This document shows positions 24,340-40,593 of a stretch of DNA of 64,000 bases, piece after piece. The notes beneath the pieces are model-generated. The model worked only from the letters and a program-made list of their open reading frames with translations. It ran no database searches and was not told the DNA's origin. The stretch comes from Lanius collurio (taxonomy: Eukaryota; Chordata; Aves; Passeriformes; Laniidae), in NCBI GenBank assembly GCA_020086605.1, contig JACBWW010000029.1, positions 3,324,631 to 3,388,630 on the forward strand, read 5' to 3'. The number at the start of each line of letters is the position of its first letter. Positions within the stretch are counted from its first letter, which is position 1. The translations under genes and the position numbers were made by a program.

Positions 24340-25600
24340 TCCGTGCCATGGCCAGCGCCCGCAGGAAGGGCCCTGCTCCGGCCCGTCTCTTCCGGCAGAG
24401 GAACAGGGAAATGGCATCCCGGCCACTGCCTCCCGCTCCCGCCCGGATGTGCGGCACAGCGGGCAGCGTGGCCGGCCCTGCCGCCGCAGGGCTTTGTCTG
24501 CGGGCTGCAGCGAGGAGCGCGGGCGGCTGCGGCCTCCCCGCTGCGGGGTTCGCCCTGAGCCCCCCGCCCCGCGATCGTGCTCACCCCCAGCCCAGCACAG
24601 CCCAGCTCCCAGCGCACGCAGGAGCTCCGGTGGCCACGGAGCCGCCCGGCACTGCGGGCTCCCTCTGCAGGCCCCGGTGGCCGCGCACAGTCCATACGGT
24701 GCCCCCACGGGAACGGCCCGGTGCCCCCGCTCCCACCGGGAATGCGCATCCCCGGCTCCCGCCATGGCCGCTCCTCGCCGCCGCCGCGATGATGCCGAAG
24801 GGACCGCAGCCCCGCACCGGGGGCTCCCCCCGCTCCCCCGAGGGGGATGAGGGCGTCACGGCTGGCCGGCAGGGAGCCCCGGACCTCAGCGCGGACGGAG
24901 CTGTGGCCCACGCGGGTCCCGCGGGAGTCGTGGGCATGATGGGCTGGCTGCGAGTCGCCTCCGGCCGCGGATGTTCACCGGGGCGAGGCCCGGGGGGAGC
25001 GCGGACCCCGGGGGCAGCACCGGGATCCTGCACAAAGGGCCGGGGGCGGCGGCTGGAAGCCGTGGCCGTGGGGTTGGATCACGGTCGGGAGCGTGGGCGA
25101 AAGGGTTAAGGCAGTCGCGGCGGGCAGGGGGAGGGCTGGCCCGGCCGGGGGAGAGGAAGGAAGCAGAGGAGGAGAGGAGAGGAGCGGAGAGCATCCTGCC
25201 CGGAGGGTTTGCCGGGGGCCCCCTTTCCCCCAGGAAGCGGCTTGCGGGGCTTGAAACCGCAGGGATGGAACGGCGGGAGCCGGGGCAGCGGGTGGGGCTC
25301 AACCCGGCTTCGTGCCCGCAGGCGCGACTGTATCGGGCCGTTGTGCCTGGTACCGGGGCTGCTCCTTCTGCCGGGGTGACCTCGGCTTCCCCGGTCCCTC
25401 GCCTCGCAGTCTCCCTGCCCTGGTGCTCCCATGGTCCCCCGAAACCTTGCGAGGGACAGCCCGTGGACACACAAGGGCGGTGGGTGCCGGCGGGACCCCT
25501 GCCACGGAGCTGTAGGGGACAAGAGCCATCGCTGCTGAGCAAATCCGCCCGGCGCGAAGAGCTATCACTGCGCTGTCACCTGGAGGCCGGTCTCTGCAGC
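24340..25600. promoter_or_regulatory. CpG-rich block without an assigned gene
   Basis: Dense CpG and GC content, comparable to the islands at NSD1, FGFR4 and ZNF346, about 1.7-2.9 kb upstream of the NSD1 ATG exon. In human, as I recall, the NSD1 non-coding first exon lies about 1.2 kb upstream of the ATG exon. This block could therefore be the true NSD1 promoter; a GGTGAGCAC donor-like site is at about 24580 on the minus strand. It could also be an unannotated lncRNA promoter. Confidence 0.45.
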
Positions 25601-26357
25601 AGCCATAGGCAGCATGGAGATAATCCCGAGGGACCGAGGTCCAGGGTGCCCGTCTGGGTTCTTCAGCTGCTCTCGGGGACTGCGCTGCTTCCCCAGCCCT
25701 CAAGTTGCCCCCATCCCCAACTCAGGGGGTGTGCAGGGCTCTGAGCCCTGGGCAATGAGGCTGAGCCCACACTGGGATTTGATCCATCCACCGAAGGCAG
25801 AGTCCGGTTCACCGGACTCCAGTGCCCTTCTCACACTGATCCTGTCACCCGCAGGGATACAAACGGGATACACATGGGACACAGTGCAGCTCTGCAGCCC
25901 AATTCCCTGCCCTGCCCCACTCCCAGCCCCATCCATCTGTGCGGGTGATGGAGGACAGAGCCAGGATACATCCCCATGCCGCAGACCGTTTTTCCCAGTC
26001 ACGTTTGTCATCCTTCCAACACAGTCCCGTGGCTGTCGTGCCGCGAAGGCCACTGTCACCAGCCTAAAGGCGGAGGGTGTGCGGCGGGGGAGCTGCCCGC
26101 CCGCTCCGTTCTGCCCGCCCCGCGCAGCTGCTCCCGCCGGCCGGGAGATGGGGCTGAGAGTCCGCGGCTTCCCGCAGCACCGCCGAGTCTGCCGGGCGGG
26201 CGGGGGGCTGCGGGCGAGGGGTCCGCAGCACGGGACCACCGCCCTCGCTGGCACTCCCAGCTTGGCCAGTCCGGCTGGGGCTCCGCAGTAGCGCTGGGGC
26301 TGGAGCCTCGGCTCTGCCGCTTGGGGGAGAGAGGGGCTGCGTGAAGGGAGGTGCAGA

Positions 26358-26630
26358 GGGGGGTGTGTGTGGGTGCATGGGTGTGCATGTGTGAATAGGG
26401 ATGGTGGAGTACGTGTGTGTGTGCGTGAAGGGGGAGCGTGGCGGTGTATGAGGGCGCATGGGGGTTTTGTGGGGGATGTAGTGCATGTGCTTGGCTGGAG
26501 GTGGATGCATGCAGGGGGTGTATGTTCTTGGAGGGTGTGCCTGGGGTGTATGTGCAGGATGGTGCGAGTGTGCACACATGGACACACGTGGGGGTGGAGG
26601 GGGGGTTGGGTGATGCCTACATCTCTGTGT
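26358..26630. repeat. GT-rich degenerate simple repeat
   Basis: The plus strand is dominated by GTG, TGTG, GCATG and GGG units (for example gtgtgtgtgggtgcatgg), with an imperfect period. The minus-strand frames over it are His/Thr/Pro-rich repeats typical of translated (CA)n and are not genes. Confidence 0.7.
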
Positions 26631-27159
26631 GTGCTACATCAGTGTGTGAGGTGTCCCTGGACGCAGGAAGTGTGGCAGGATCCAGTGTTTGGATTCCTCC
26701 ACAGGAGAGATGGGCCTCTCTCTCAGCCTCTACTCCGATGTGTGGGTGCTCACGGGCCCCTTTTCTCTGCCCGCTTGTCCGTGGGGGTTCTTCCCTCCCT
26801 TCGTTGCCTGGGCACATGGGGCACAAGCACGGGACAATGACAGGCAGGTCGTGGAACAAGGGCTATGGCAGGCAGGAGCAGCCAAAGGGGCAGTGCCAGC
26901 TCCTCCTACCAGTGGCGCAGACAGCAGCCTGGTGCCTTTCCGCCCCGCCAGCCTCATCCTCTCCTGCCCGGGGGCAGAGGCTTTCTGCATCTCACAGAAA
27001 CCAGATTCTCCCCCTAGATAAAATCCTGTCGCCTTTGTTTTGTGGAGAAAAGACAACATCAGCTCCCGGCCAAACAACAAAGTCGTTAAGCGAAGGCATC
27101 TCCGGGCGGGGGCTCGGAGCCACATCCCGGAGCTGGAATGAGAAACCAGCTGGTGTCCT

Positions 27160-27430
27160 GGCCCCTGGGGTGCTGTCTCCCCCAGGGCTCAGCATTCCTC
27201 CCAGGACCAGAACCATATCCATCAGTACTCAGCATTCCCCCAAGGACTATTGCAGCTCCCCCAAGACTCAGCCTCTTCCCCACACAACCCCTCCCCCAAC
27301 CCAGACCAGAGCCACCTTCCCTAGGGCTCAGCATTCCCCCTGGGACCACAGCATCTCCGCCAGGACTACAGCATCCCATGAAGAACCACAGTACTCCCCA
27401 CCAGGGAGCAGCATCCCATGAAGCACCAGC
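27160..27430. repeat. Degenerate minisatellite
   Basis: Irregular copies of a unit resembling CTCAGCATTCCCCCAGGACC or ACAGCATCCCATGAAGAACC recur every 20-35 bases. Two adjacent units near 27373 and 27410 share CAGCATCCCATGAAG. The copies are too divergent to give a copy number by eye. Confidence 0.65.
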
Positions 27431-29719
27431 AGGGTCGTGGGTGGCTGTGAAGCTCCTCAGCCCCACCAACACCCCGTATCCCATAGGGACTCACAGACAT
27501 ATCCCAGAAACATACAGGGGGGATCTGCAGCCCTGGAGTAGGCATATTCTGGTGGTGCAGCAGGTACGTGGCCCCACAGCTTAGGCAGGCAGGATGCCCG
27601 CGGGCATGGCTGGGCAGGGAGTGGTGCCAGGGCCCAGGGATTGGGAGCGGGCAGCAAGGGGGGGTTGTGGTGGTGGGGGTGTGTGGGAACGCTGCCTCAG
27701 GAAACCAGCAGGATTTACTGGGCTACACGCTAAATCCCCCTCACAAAAGGGGCCTGTTCGTGCGGACAGGATGCTGGTGGCTCAGCCACACTTGTTTGGC
27801 CAGCAGAGCCTGGTGGATTAAGGACAATTGGTTCAGCCCTGACAGAAAATACCAGGAATGTTAAACAATAAAAACTGCCTCCAGTTGTCGTGGGGCTGCG
27901 GGACACCCTGGGCTGCTTCCCTGCCCTGCTATGGCCCTGGCTGCCCTGTGCCGGGCAGAGCTGGCTCGGGCACAGCCCATGTACCCACCCACTGCTGTAG
28001 CTTTGGGGGGTTCACTGACGGATGCAGTGGTGCCCGGGGAGGGGCTGAGGGCCATCTCCCCAAGCTGGAGCAGGCGAGTTGGCACAATGCTGGGTGCTGC
28101 CAGAACCCTGAAAGCATCCCTGGGCTGCACTGGTGTGGGTTGTTGGGCTGTGGGTAGCAGGCACTGCCTGCACCTGTGCCAAAGCTTTTAAGTGTACAAG
28201 GATAGAGTCAGGCTGTGGCAGGTCCCTGAGCACAATGTCCCCTTGTGCCCGCTCCCCCCCTCCAACCCCTTGGTATTAAGGATTAGCAAACCCATCTATG
28301 GCTCACCCTGTGAAATTGTCCGTGGCCTCATTTTCCAGGAAAAGGGCAGTGCAGGGTGAGCAAGAACTGCCTGCCCTCTGTGCTGACCCAGGCATGGAGT
28401 CTGAAGTGAGGTGGGGGCAAGCTGGGCACAGCCCCTCTCCATGTTTAGTCTCAGTCCTGGCTGAGATCTGGGCAGCCCCTGTGGGCAGCTTGGGCAATTT
28501 GCCCTTCAGCGTGTGAATGCCCCATTCAGGACTGTGCGAAATGCATTGGTTCTGGCACATTAGCGGACAGCTGGGATCCTTCCCGGGCAGGCAGGCTGCC
28601 GGGACAGGCAGGTTTCACACCTGCCAGTGGGCTGTCTGCCTCTGCCCGCCGTGCTGGAATGGGGGCTCGTCTCAACAGAGAGGGGAGCTGAGCTGGGGAG
28701 GGAGGCTGCAAGCATGCCAGTGGAGTGGGATCCCCCCAGCAGCCCTACAAGGGGCTGTGACAAGGAGGGGACGCCGGGATGGCTCTGAAAGCTGTTAGGC
28801 TCCTCAGCACATGCAATTCACAACACGCACAGCATCCACGGATGAGTCAAGTCCCAAGATCTGTGTATCTTGAGATCCCAGCACCATCACAGCAGCAGCC
28901 AGGATCGAGGGACTCCCTTTCCAGCTGCCCTGCACCCAGGTCCGGCCCCAGAGCACCTGCCAGCCCCCACTCCCTTGGGCTGTTTTGGGGCAGGCTGTGC
29001 CAGAGAGCCAGCTTCCATGCTGGAAGAGGCAGCTTCCAGGCGGGGGGCTGTGAGTGCAGCTGGGAGCTGAAGGAGGAAACCAGATCCTGGGGCTAACGGC
29101 CGGCAAAGCCTGGCCCGAGATGAAACCTTAGACCCAGGGAGTGGGCTGGCAGGAGGGGGTGAGACAGCTGCAGCCCTCCCTGCCCACGCTGCCATCACTG
29201 CTGGGCACCACAGGGCAAGGGGAGACAAAACAGGCCCCAGAGAGCAGAGACAAGGGCTGGACACCCCCAACTTGTGCTCCCAGGGGCTTTCGGGAGACAG
29301 AGCAGAGCCCATAACTCACTTTTATCTGGAGTGCTGGGCTGGCCTGGGCAGGAGGGTGCAGGGGGGTTCCCCAGTGTGTGGGGCTGGGCCCCAGAGCACT
29401 TTCCCAGCCTGGGAGCCCATGGCAGTTGGGGGATCGGTTTCAGGGCGATGCTGGTAGCGGAGTTCACGGTGGCTTAGTGCAGCAGAGGCTAATGGGGAAC
29501 AGATGCGAGGGTGCTTTGTGCTGGAGCGGGCCTGGAGGCACGGGAGTGGGGACATTGCTTCCTGCACCTGTGGCACTGCCTCTGTGTCCTGCAGGAGTGA
29601 TTGCAGGCCCCTGTGCTGGCTGGGGCAAGGAGGCAGAGAGGAGGAAACCCCTGACCTGCCTTCCAAGCTTAGGTGATCCCTTTGCACCCCAGAAGCAGTC
29701 CAGAAACTGCACTGGGGTG

Positions 29720-30125
29720 TATTAAAAAAAAAAATAATTTATCAGGTTGATATTTCATGTACATAAATATTCATCTCTGTGCCTATGTACAGATGCAGCA
29801 GGAGCCTGGCAGCAGTGGGGCTCCTGCCCACTGAAGCACTGGCCAAAGCCCATCTCCCTGGGCAATGCCATGGGCATGCCAGGCAGTGCCTGCCTGGAGA
29901 GGCTCTAGCTCCTGCTGCCCCACAATACCAGGCAGATCGCAGCTAGGGCTGATGGCTCAGTGCCCTAAAGGAGCCTGGAGAGAGGGACACCCTGCCCCAG
30001 TGCTGTGGCTCAGGGCCCTACCCACCCCACTGCTCAGCCTGGACAAAGCAGGGACCTTGCAGGAACCTGGACCCCCTCCCCACAAGGGCAGAGGTGGACT
30101 CGGCATCACCCTTCCCTGCCCTCCC
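29720..30125 (-). other. FGFR4: FGFR4 3'UTR and probable poly(A) site region
   Basis: Downstream of the TAA the sequence is GC-rich until an AT-rich end. On the minus strand this reads TATTTATGTACATGAAATAT, then CCTGATAAATTATT followed by a T run. GATAAA is a weak poly(A) signal variant. No AATAAA was found, so the cleavage site is inferred only. Confidence 0.45.
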
Positions 30126-35773
<5,648 letters not shown>

Positions 35774-36620
35774 CTTCCAGGCCCCCCCGGCGCGGGAGGT
35801 CCCACCCTGAGGGACAGGAAGGGTCGGGTGAGCCGATCCGGGCGGACAGCTCCCTCCTCTCCCAAGGCACAGGGGAGAAGCGGTGCGAGGTCCCCAGGTC
35901 ACCGCGAGGGCGGGTGCGCATGGACGGGAGGCAGAGCACGGGGGTCCCTGGGCAGGAATGGGAGGGGGCACGGAGAGTGGGAAACACCCCGTTTGGGTGC
36001 CGGGAAACCGGCCCCGCCAGCCAGCGGCAGGCCGGTCAGGGCGCTGGGGGAGGTCAACCAGGGAAGGGAGACCGCGGGAGATCCCAGGGAGGGGGAGAGT
36101 GTCTCGGGAGGAGGGGGGCCCGAATAGTCCCGGGGGCGAGGGTCGCGGTCGGCGTGGTTACCGGCGGTGACGGGCTCCCGCGGCGGAGCCGCCTGCGCTG
36201 CGCGGGCCGGGGCAAAGTCCGGGGACAGCGGGCTCAGCGTCGCCGCGCCCCACACCGTGGCCCCATGGCGGCAGGGCCGGGGACGGCTCCGGCTCCGGGC
36301 TCGGGCTGGCTCCGGCTGCGGGGAGGGCTGGGGCTCGCTCCCGGCTGGCTCCGGCCCCGCTCTGCCGCCGCCGCGGGGGCGCGGGCACTTTGTAGGGACG
36401 CGCTCGGGTTACAGCGGCCCCGCCCGGAGTGCTGGGGAGGCGGGAGGGGGGGACGGGGACCGGCCTCGCTCCGCCGGCACCTCTGCAAACCGACCCGCCG
36501 CCGAGCTGGACGGGGGAAGTGGGGGGCCTTCCCCCCAGCAGCGAGAGGCGCCCCTCGGGCCCCTCCGTCCCGGCCCCGCCGGTGCAGCCTCCCCTCGCGG
36601 GTGGGGAACGCAGGGGCTGC
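35774..36620 (-). promoter_or_regulatory. FGFR4: FGFR4 5'UTR start and CpG-rich promoter region
   Basis: 35774-35807 is 5'UTR within the signal-peptide exon. Upstream DNA to about 36.62 kb is strongly CpG-rich. FGFR genes have a non-coding first exon; a possible donor (GCCG|gtaacc) is at about 36158. A 568-codon frame on the opposite strand through this region is a by-product of GC richness. Confidence 0.55.
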
Positions 36621-39600
36621 ACAACACCTGGGGCTGCTCCCCTGTGCCGTCCCTCCACACGCGTGGGGAGCAGCAGATGGGACAGGGGCAAGGCTACCTC
36701 CGTTTCCCCCCAGTTGCTGGGAGTGGGAGCACTCCAGCCCCAAGCAGGTGTTGTGGCCCGGGCTGGGCACTGAGCGTTGCTGGATACCCAGCAGCCTACA
36801 CGTTAATTGTGCCATAATTAGTTGTAGCGTTATCGCTGTTGGTGCCATAAAGTGGCTGTGACCCTCATTAGGAGCATCATAAAACACGGCTAAGATGCGA
36901 GCCAGCATTGGAGTGGCCTAATCCGACCCATAAACACTTTGCCCTCACCTTCCCTATGCTGTTGCCTGTGTTGGGGCAGGCAGACCCCACCATGCCCAGG
37001 CCTTGCTGCTTGTTGGCCCACGCAGGACCCCTGGGCACTGGGGGAAGCTTGGCTTCAGATGCTCTTGAGCTGGTGTGGTCCCAAGGAACAATGTTCCCCT
37101 GAGAATCCTGCTGCCATCAAGAGGGGTCAGTGTCCCCAGTACATGGCCAGGGGCTGGCCCTAAGAGATGCTATCCCTTTGCTGTATCACCATCTGCTTTG
37201 CCACCTTTCTGCTTCCCAGCAAGATCTTCCAGGCCTGTGCTGAGCCTGACACACAGCCTTGCCCATGCCTGGTGTGGATCTTGAGGCCATGTAAGTGGGG
37301 TGTGCTGTCACTGTCACTCCTCATTCTGTAGGGCCACACTGCGAGTCCTGGGCATAGCCCTGTCCGTGCTGCTCCACTGTGCCAAACCAGCAATGTCCAG
37401 CATCACACAGTTTCACTGTGAGGTCTGGTTGGTGCTACAATCTCCCACTCTGTGCTGCTCCCCATGCTGGTGTCCCCTTGGGGTGCAGGGGTGCACAGAG
37501 CAGTCCTGGGGCCAGCAGCCCCCAGCAGCTGTTCATTCCTGCTGATGCGTGAAGCGGACGAGAACATCAATTTCACGGAGCAGCGGCCGCCCCTGCGGAG
37601 TTCACAGCGTGCCGGAAGCACAGAAAAATGTTGGGTTCAGCTCAATTCGAACCAAAACCAAATTAAAACCAGAAAGAAGGGGATGTTCCCAGTACTGGGA
37701 ACACCAGGGAGAGCTTGGACTCTTGGGAGCCTGTGGGAGCCACAGCCTGGGACGAACATGGAAAGATTCCCTGTATCCCAGGTTTCCCCAATGCTGAGTG
37801 GAAGAAGGGCAAGCAGATCAGTGCAGACACCTCGCGCAGTGTCACACTGAACATGCCCATTGGCCAGGGCAATGCCAGGGTTTGGTGGGGCTCTGCTGTA
37901 GGCAGCTGGGAACTGGTCACTTCCCTGCCGTGGGGTAGTGCTGGGCCGGGGCTGGGCTCCCTGGCTTGATTTATAACAGCAACTGACGGAAAACAAAAAG
38001 CCCTTCACAGCAGCCCAGCCCCACCGCCTGCCACCCGCTGCCGGCAGCACCACAACGGCCTCTGCCACGCCAGCAGCTCAACAAGGGGGGATTGTGCCAG
38101 CACTGCACTCTGCAGTGTGGGTGCACCCCTGCCCCAGCACCCTCCTCTGGTGCCCCTGTCTCCCCCAGCTCATGAGCTGCTCCCATCACTGTGGCACCAC
38201 AAGGGATGTGCGACCCGTGGTCGCTTAGCTCTGACACAGCGGGGTGCCCAGACATGAAGTGTGTTCCCAGAACTCCACAGACGGGGCAGAGGAACCCGCT
38301 CTTCTCACTTCCCCCGTTTGGAGAGAAGACCCCCTGGCCAGACCCTCGGCCTTGCTTACATGTGCGGGGCCCCGCGGCAGCCACCAACCACAAGGGGCCG
38401 GGCGCCGGCATGCTGGGGCTCCATCCTCCCGCCCCTGCTCCTTCCCCCAGGCAGTAAATCATCCCCACTCCCCTCATGAAAGGCCCATGTATGTGCTGCC
38501 GGTGCAGGGAGCCTGCCTGGTGCCAACAATATTGCTCTTGGAAGGCAGCCGGAGCTGCGGGAACACAGCCGCCCCTTGTGCCTGGCCCCAGCACTCGCCG
38601 CCACTCCCGCTGCGGTGGCACCTGCGGCCAGCCAGAGCCCGCGCGGCACGGTGGCTCCTGTGGGGGCCGGAGCCTGGGGGGCTCTTTCCTCCTGGAAGTT
38701 TCTCTTGGCCCACCCTGAACGGCTCTTGTTTGGGGCACAGAAGCCCCAGCTCACTGTACCCTGTACGTGCATAGGATCTGAGCCTGAGCAGGCTCATGCC
38801 ATGAAACCAGGGTGATGTGAACCTTCTGGCACTGTGGGAGTGGGTCAGTCCTGGAGCACAGGGGTGAGCCCCAGCACAAGGGCTTCCAGCTCCATCCAGT
38901 CCCACTGGCTTTGACATGGTAGCTTTCAGCCCCAGCCACAACCTGCTGCCCTCACATCAGCAGGGAGCCACTGAGGAAGGCAGGGGACAAGCTGAAGGGG
39001 CAGGCAGCTGCCCTAGACTAGGCAGGGCGCTCTGGAGGCAAGGTTGGGGCAGCACATCCCACCGGGCCCTGGTCTTGCCTGCCCATCCTTATCTCTGGCA
39101 GGGAGGGACTGATGGAGCAACCCAGCTCGGTTAAGGTTTAACCAGGCAGAACTTGGCAAACATAAACCTGCTGCTCCCTCTGGGGAGCCAAGAATGTGGG
39201 GCCCAGCGCAGGGGCTGCAGGACAGGGACACCAGGAACTCAGGCTTCACCAAGCCCCCAGCATGGGACAGGAGCGTCCAGATTGTGGCAGTAAAGGCTGA
39301 GCAGGGAACATACAAGTCAAGGGTGATCTGGCAGGACAGTGGGCAGGCCCTGCTACATCCCCACCACCTCTTCCTGCCCCAGCTGTGTGGGGGAGTGCTA
39401 CAGCTGGTACAGGGAATGAGTTGCATGGGGCCAGAATATGTGCTGCTCCCCATGGGGACATGGCACACACCATGTGCTGAGTTGGGCATCACAGCGCCCA
39501 TCTGTAGGCCAAGCAAGCAGGAGCTTTGCTCACCAGCCCTGTCCCTTGCATAACACATTGGGGGTTCATCCTGGTAAAGCAGCAGACATGGGAAGGAACT

Positions 39601-40487
39601 TGCAAGGCATGAACAGGGCCACCCCAATCTTCCCAGCCCGTAATTGTAAGCAGGCACCCGGTCCTGACTCCACATCTGCACCTCATTTACTCATTGGAGC
39701 CAGCGAGGCCACAAGGCATGGCAGTGGTTGGGGCTGTGGCCAGGGCTGCGCTCTCCCCTGCTGAGGCAGGGACCCCGGGTGTGCTGCTGGAGGAGCAACT
39801 GGCTCCACAGAGCTGGCTGAGGCCTGAGCAGAGGACTGTGGTTCTTCTGTGGAGGATGTGGCTGGTGGGTGGTTCTGTGCTCTGTCCCATGCCTGCCAGC
39901 CCAGAAGACAAAGGAGTTCAGTCTGGTGAGGCAGCCAGAGCCCTGGCCCAGGGCAGGGAGGAGCAGAGCTGGGCCAACAGCACACCAACACCAGGGCACA
40001 CCTGGGGACAAGTGCCACGCTCCATCATCAGCCTCCTGGCCATGTGGGTGGCTCTGGTCCCACAGCCAGGCTCCAGGTCCCCATCTGTCATGCCTGGGGG
40101 TGCCTGTGCATGCTGGTGTCCCTCTGAGAGCAGTCCAGCAGCAAGATGGGCAGCCCCCCAGAGTGGGGACAGGGAGGAAGTGCCACTACCAGCTTGCTGC
40201 CAAACCGTCCTTACACCAGATACACACTTCCTCTCACACCGCACCCACCTTCACAGGAAGCAATTACACAATGAAAACTACTCTAAGGGAGTGAAGTATT
40301 TGCTGTCTAGCAAGTCTCTTCCAGCTGGATCCTTTTCCTGACAGATTCAGTCCCCGTTCTGCTCAACGGGTGTATACAGGAGGGTAGGGTTTTGCTTATC
40401 CAGAGGGATAATGAAACGATTGTGGGCTGGCAAAGGATGTGCGTTCTGGGGCCACCAACAACTCCAAGAATAGCGCTGCAACTTGCT
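36621..40487. other. Intergenic region between FGFR4 promoter and ZNF346 3' end
   Basis: Mostly GC-rich unique DNA with no recognised gene or repeat. An AT-rich island at 36785-36925 stands out (see findings). The ZNF346 3'UTR must occupy some of the right part, but I found no AATAAA on the minus strand close to the stop codon, so its end cannot be placed. Confidence 0.6.
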
Positions 40488-40593
40488 CTAGAAGTCTTGG
40501 CTGAAGTAACTGTAGCCTCCTGGGGCAGTTGACTCTTCCCGGACATACTGCTGTGGCGGGAACTGTCCGACAACCGGCACTGCTCCTGGCATC
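40488..40593 (-). CDS. ZNF346: ZNF346 last coding exon
   Basis: The acceptor ccatgtgcag is followed by G completing Gln, then [20 protein letters not shown] and a terminal YSYFSQDF before TAG. The C-terminus differs from the one I recall in human, so the exact 3' coding end is a little less sure than the fingers. Confidence 0.82.

Larger units (their letters stand above)
23249..29719. other. Intergenic region between NSD1 and FGFR4
   Basis: GC-rich DNA without a recognisable gene. It contains a CpG-rich block (24.3-25.6 kb), a GT-rich tract (26.36-26.63 kb), a degenerate tandem repeat (27.16-27.43 kb) and an AATAAA at about 23832 that no identified transcript explains. Many long open frames occur on both strands because stop codons are rare in GC-rich DNA; none resembles a known protein. 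Confidence 0.7.

Noticed and set aside
24102..25744. Several 200-335-codon frames in the CpG-rich block
   Set aside because: Frames exist on both strands and in several phases, are Pro/Gly/Arg-rich, and none resembles a protein. They reflect stop-codon scarcity.
26056..26587. His/Thr/Pro-rich frames of up to 295 codons on the minus strand
   Set aside because: They translate the GT-rich repeat (CA on the other strand) and have no other support.
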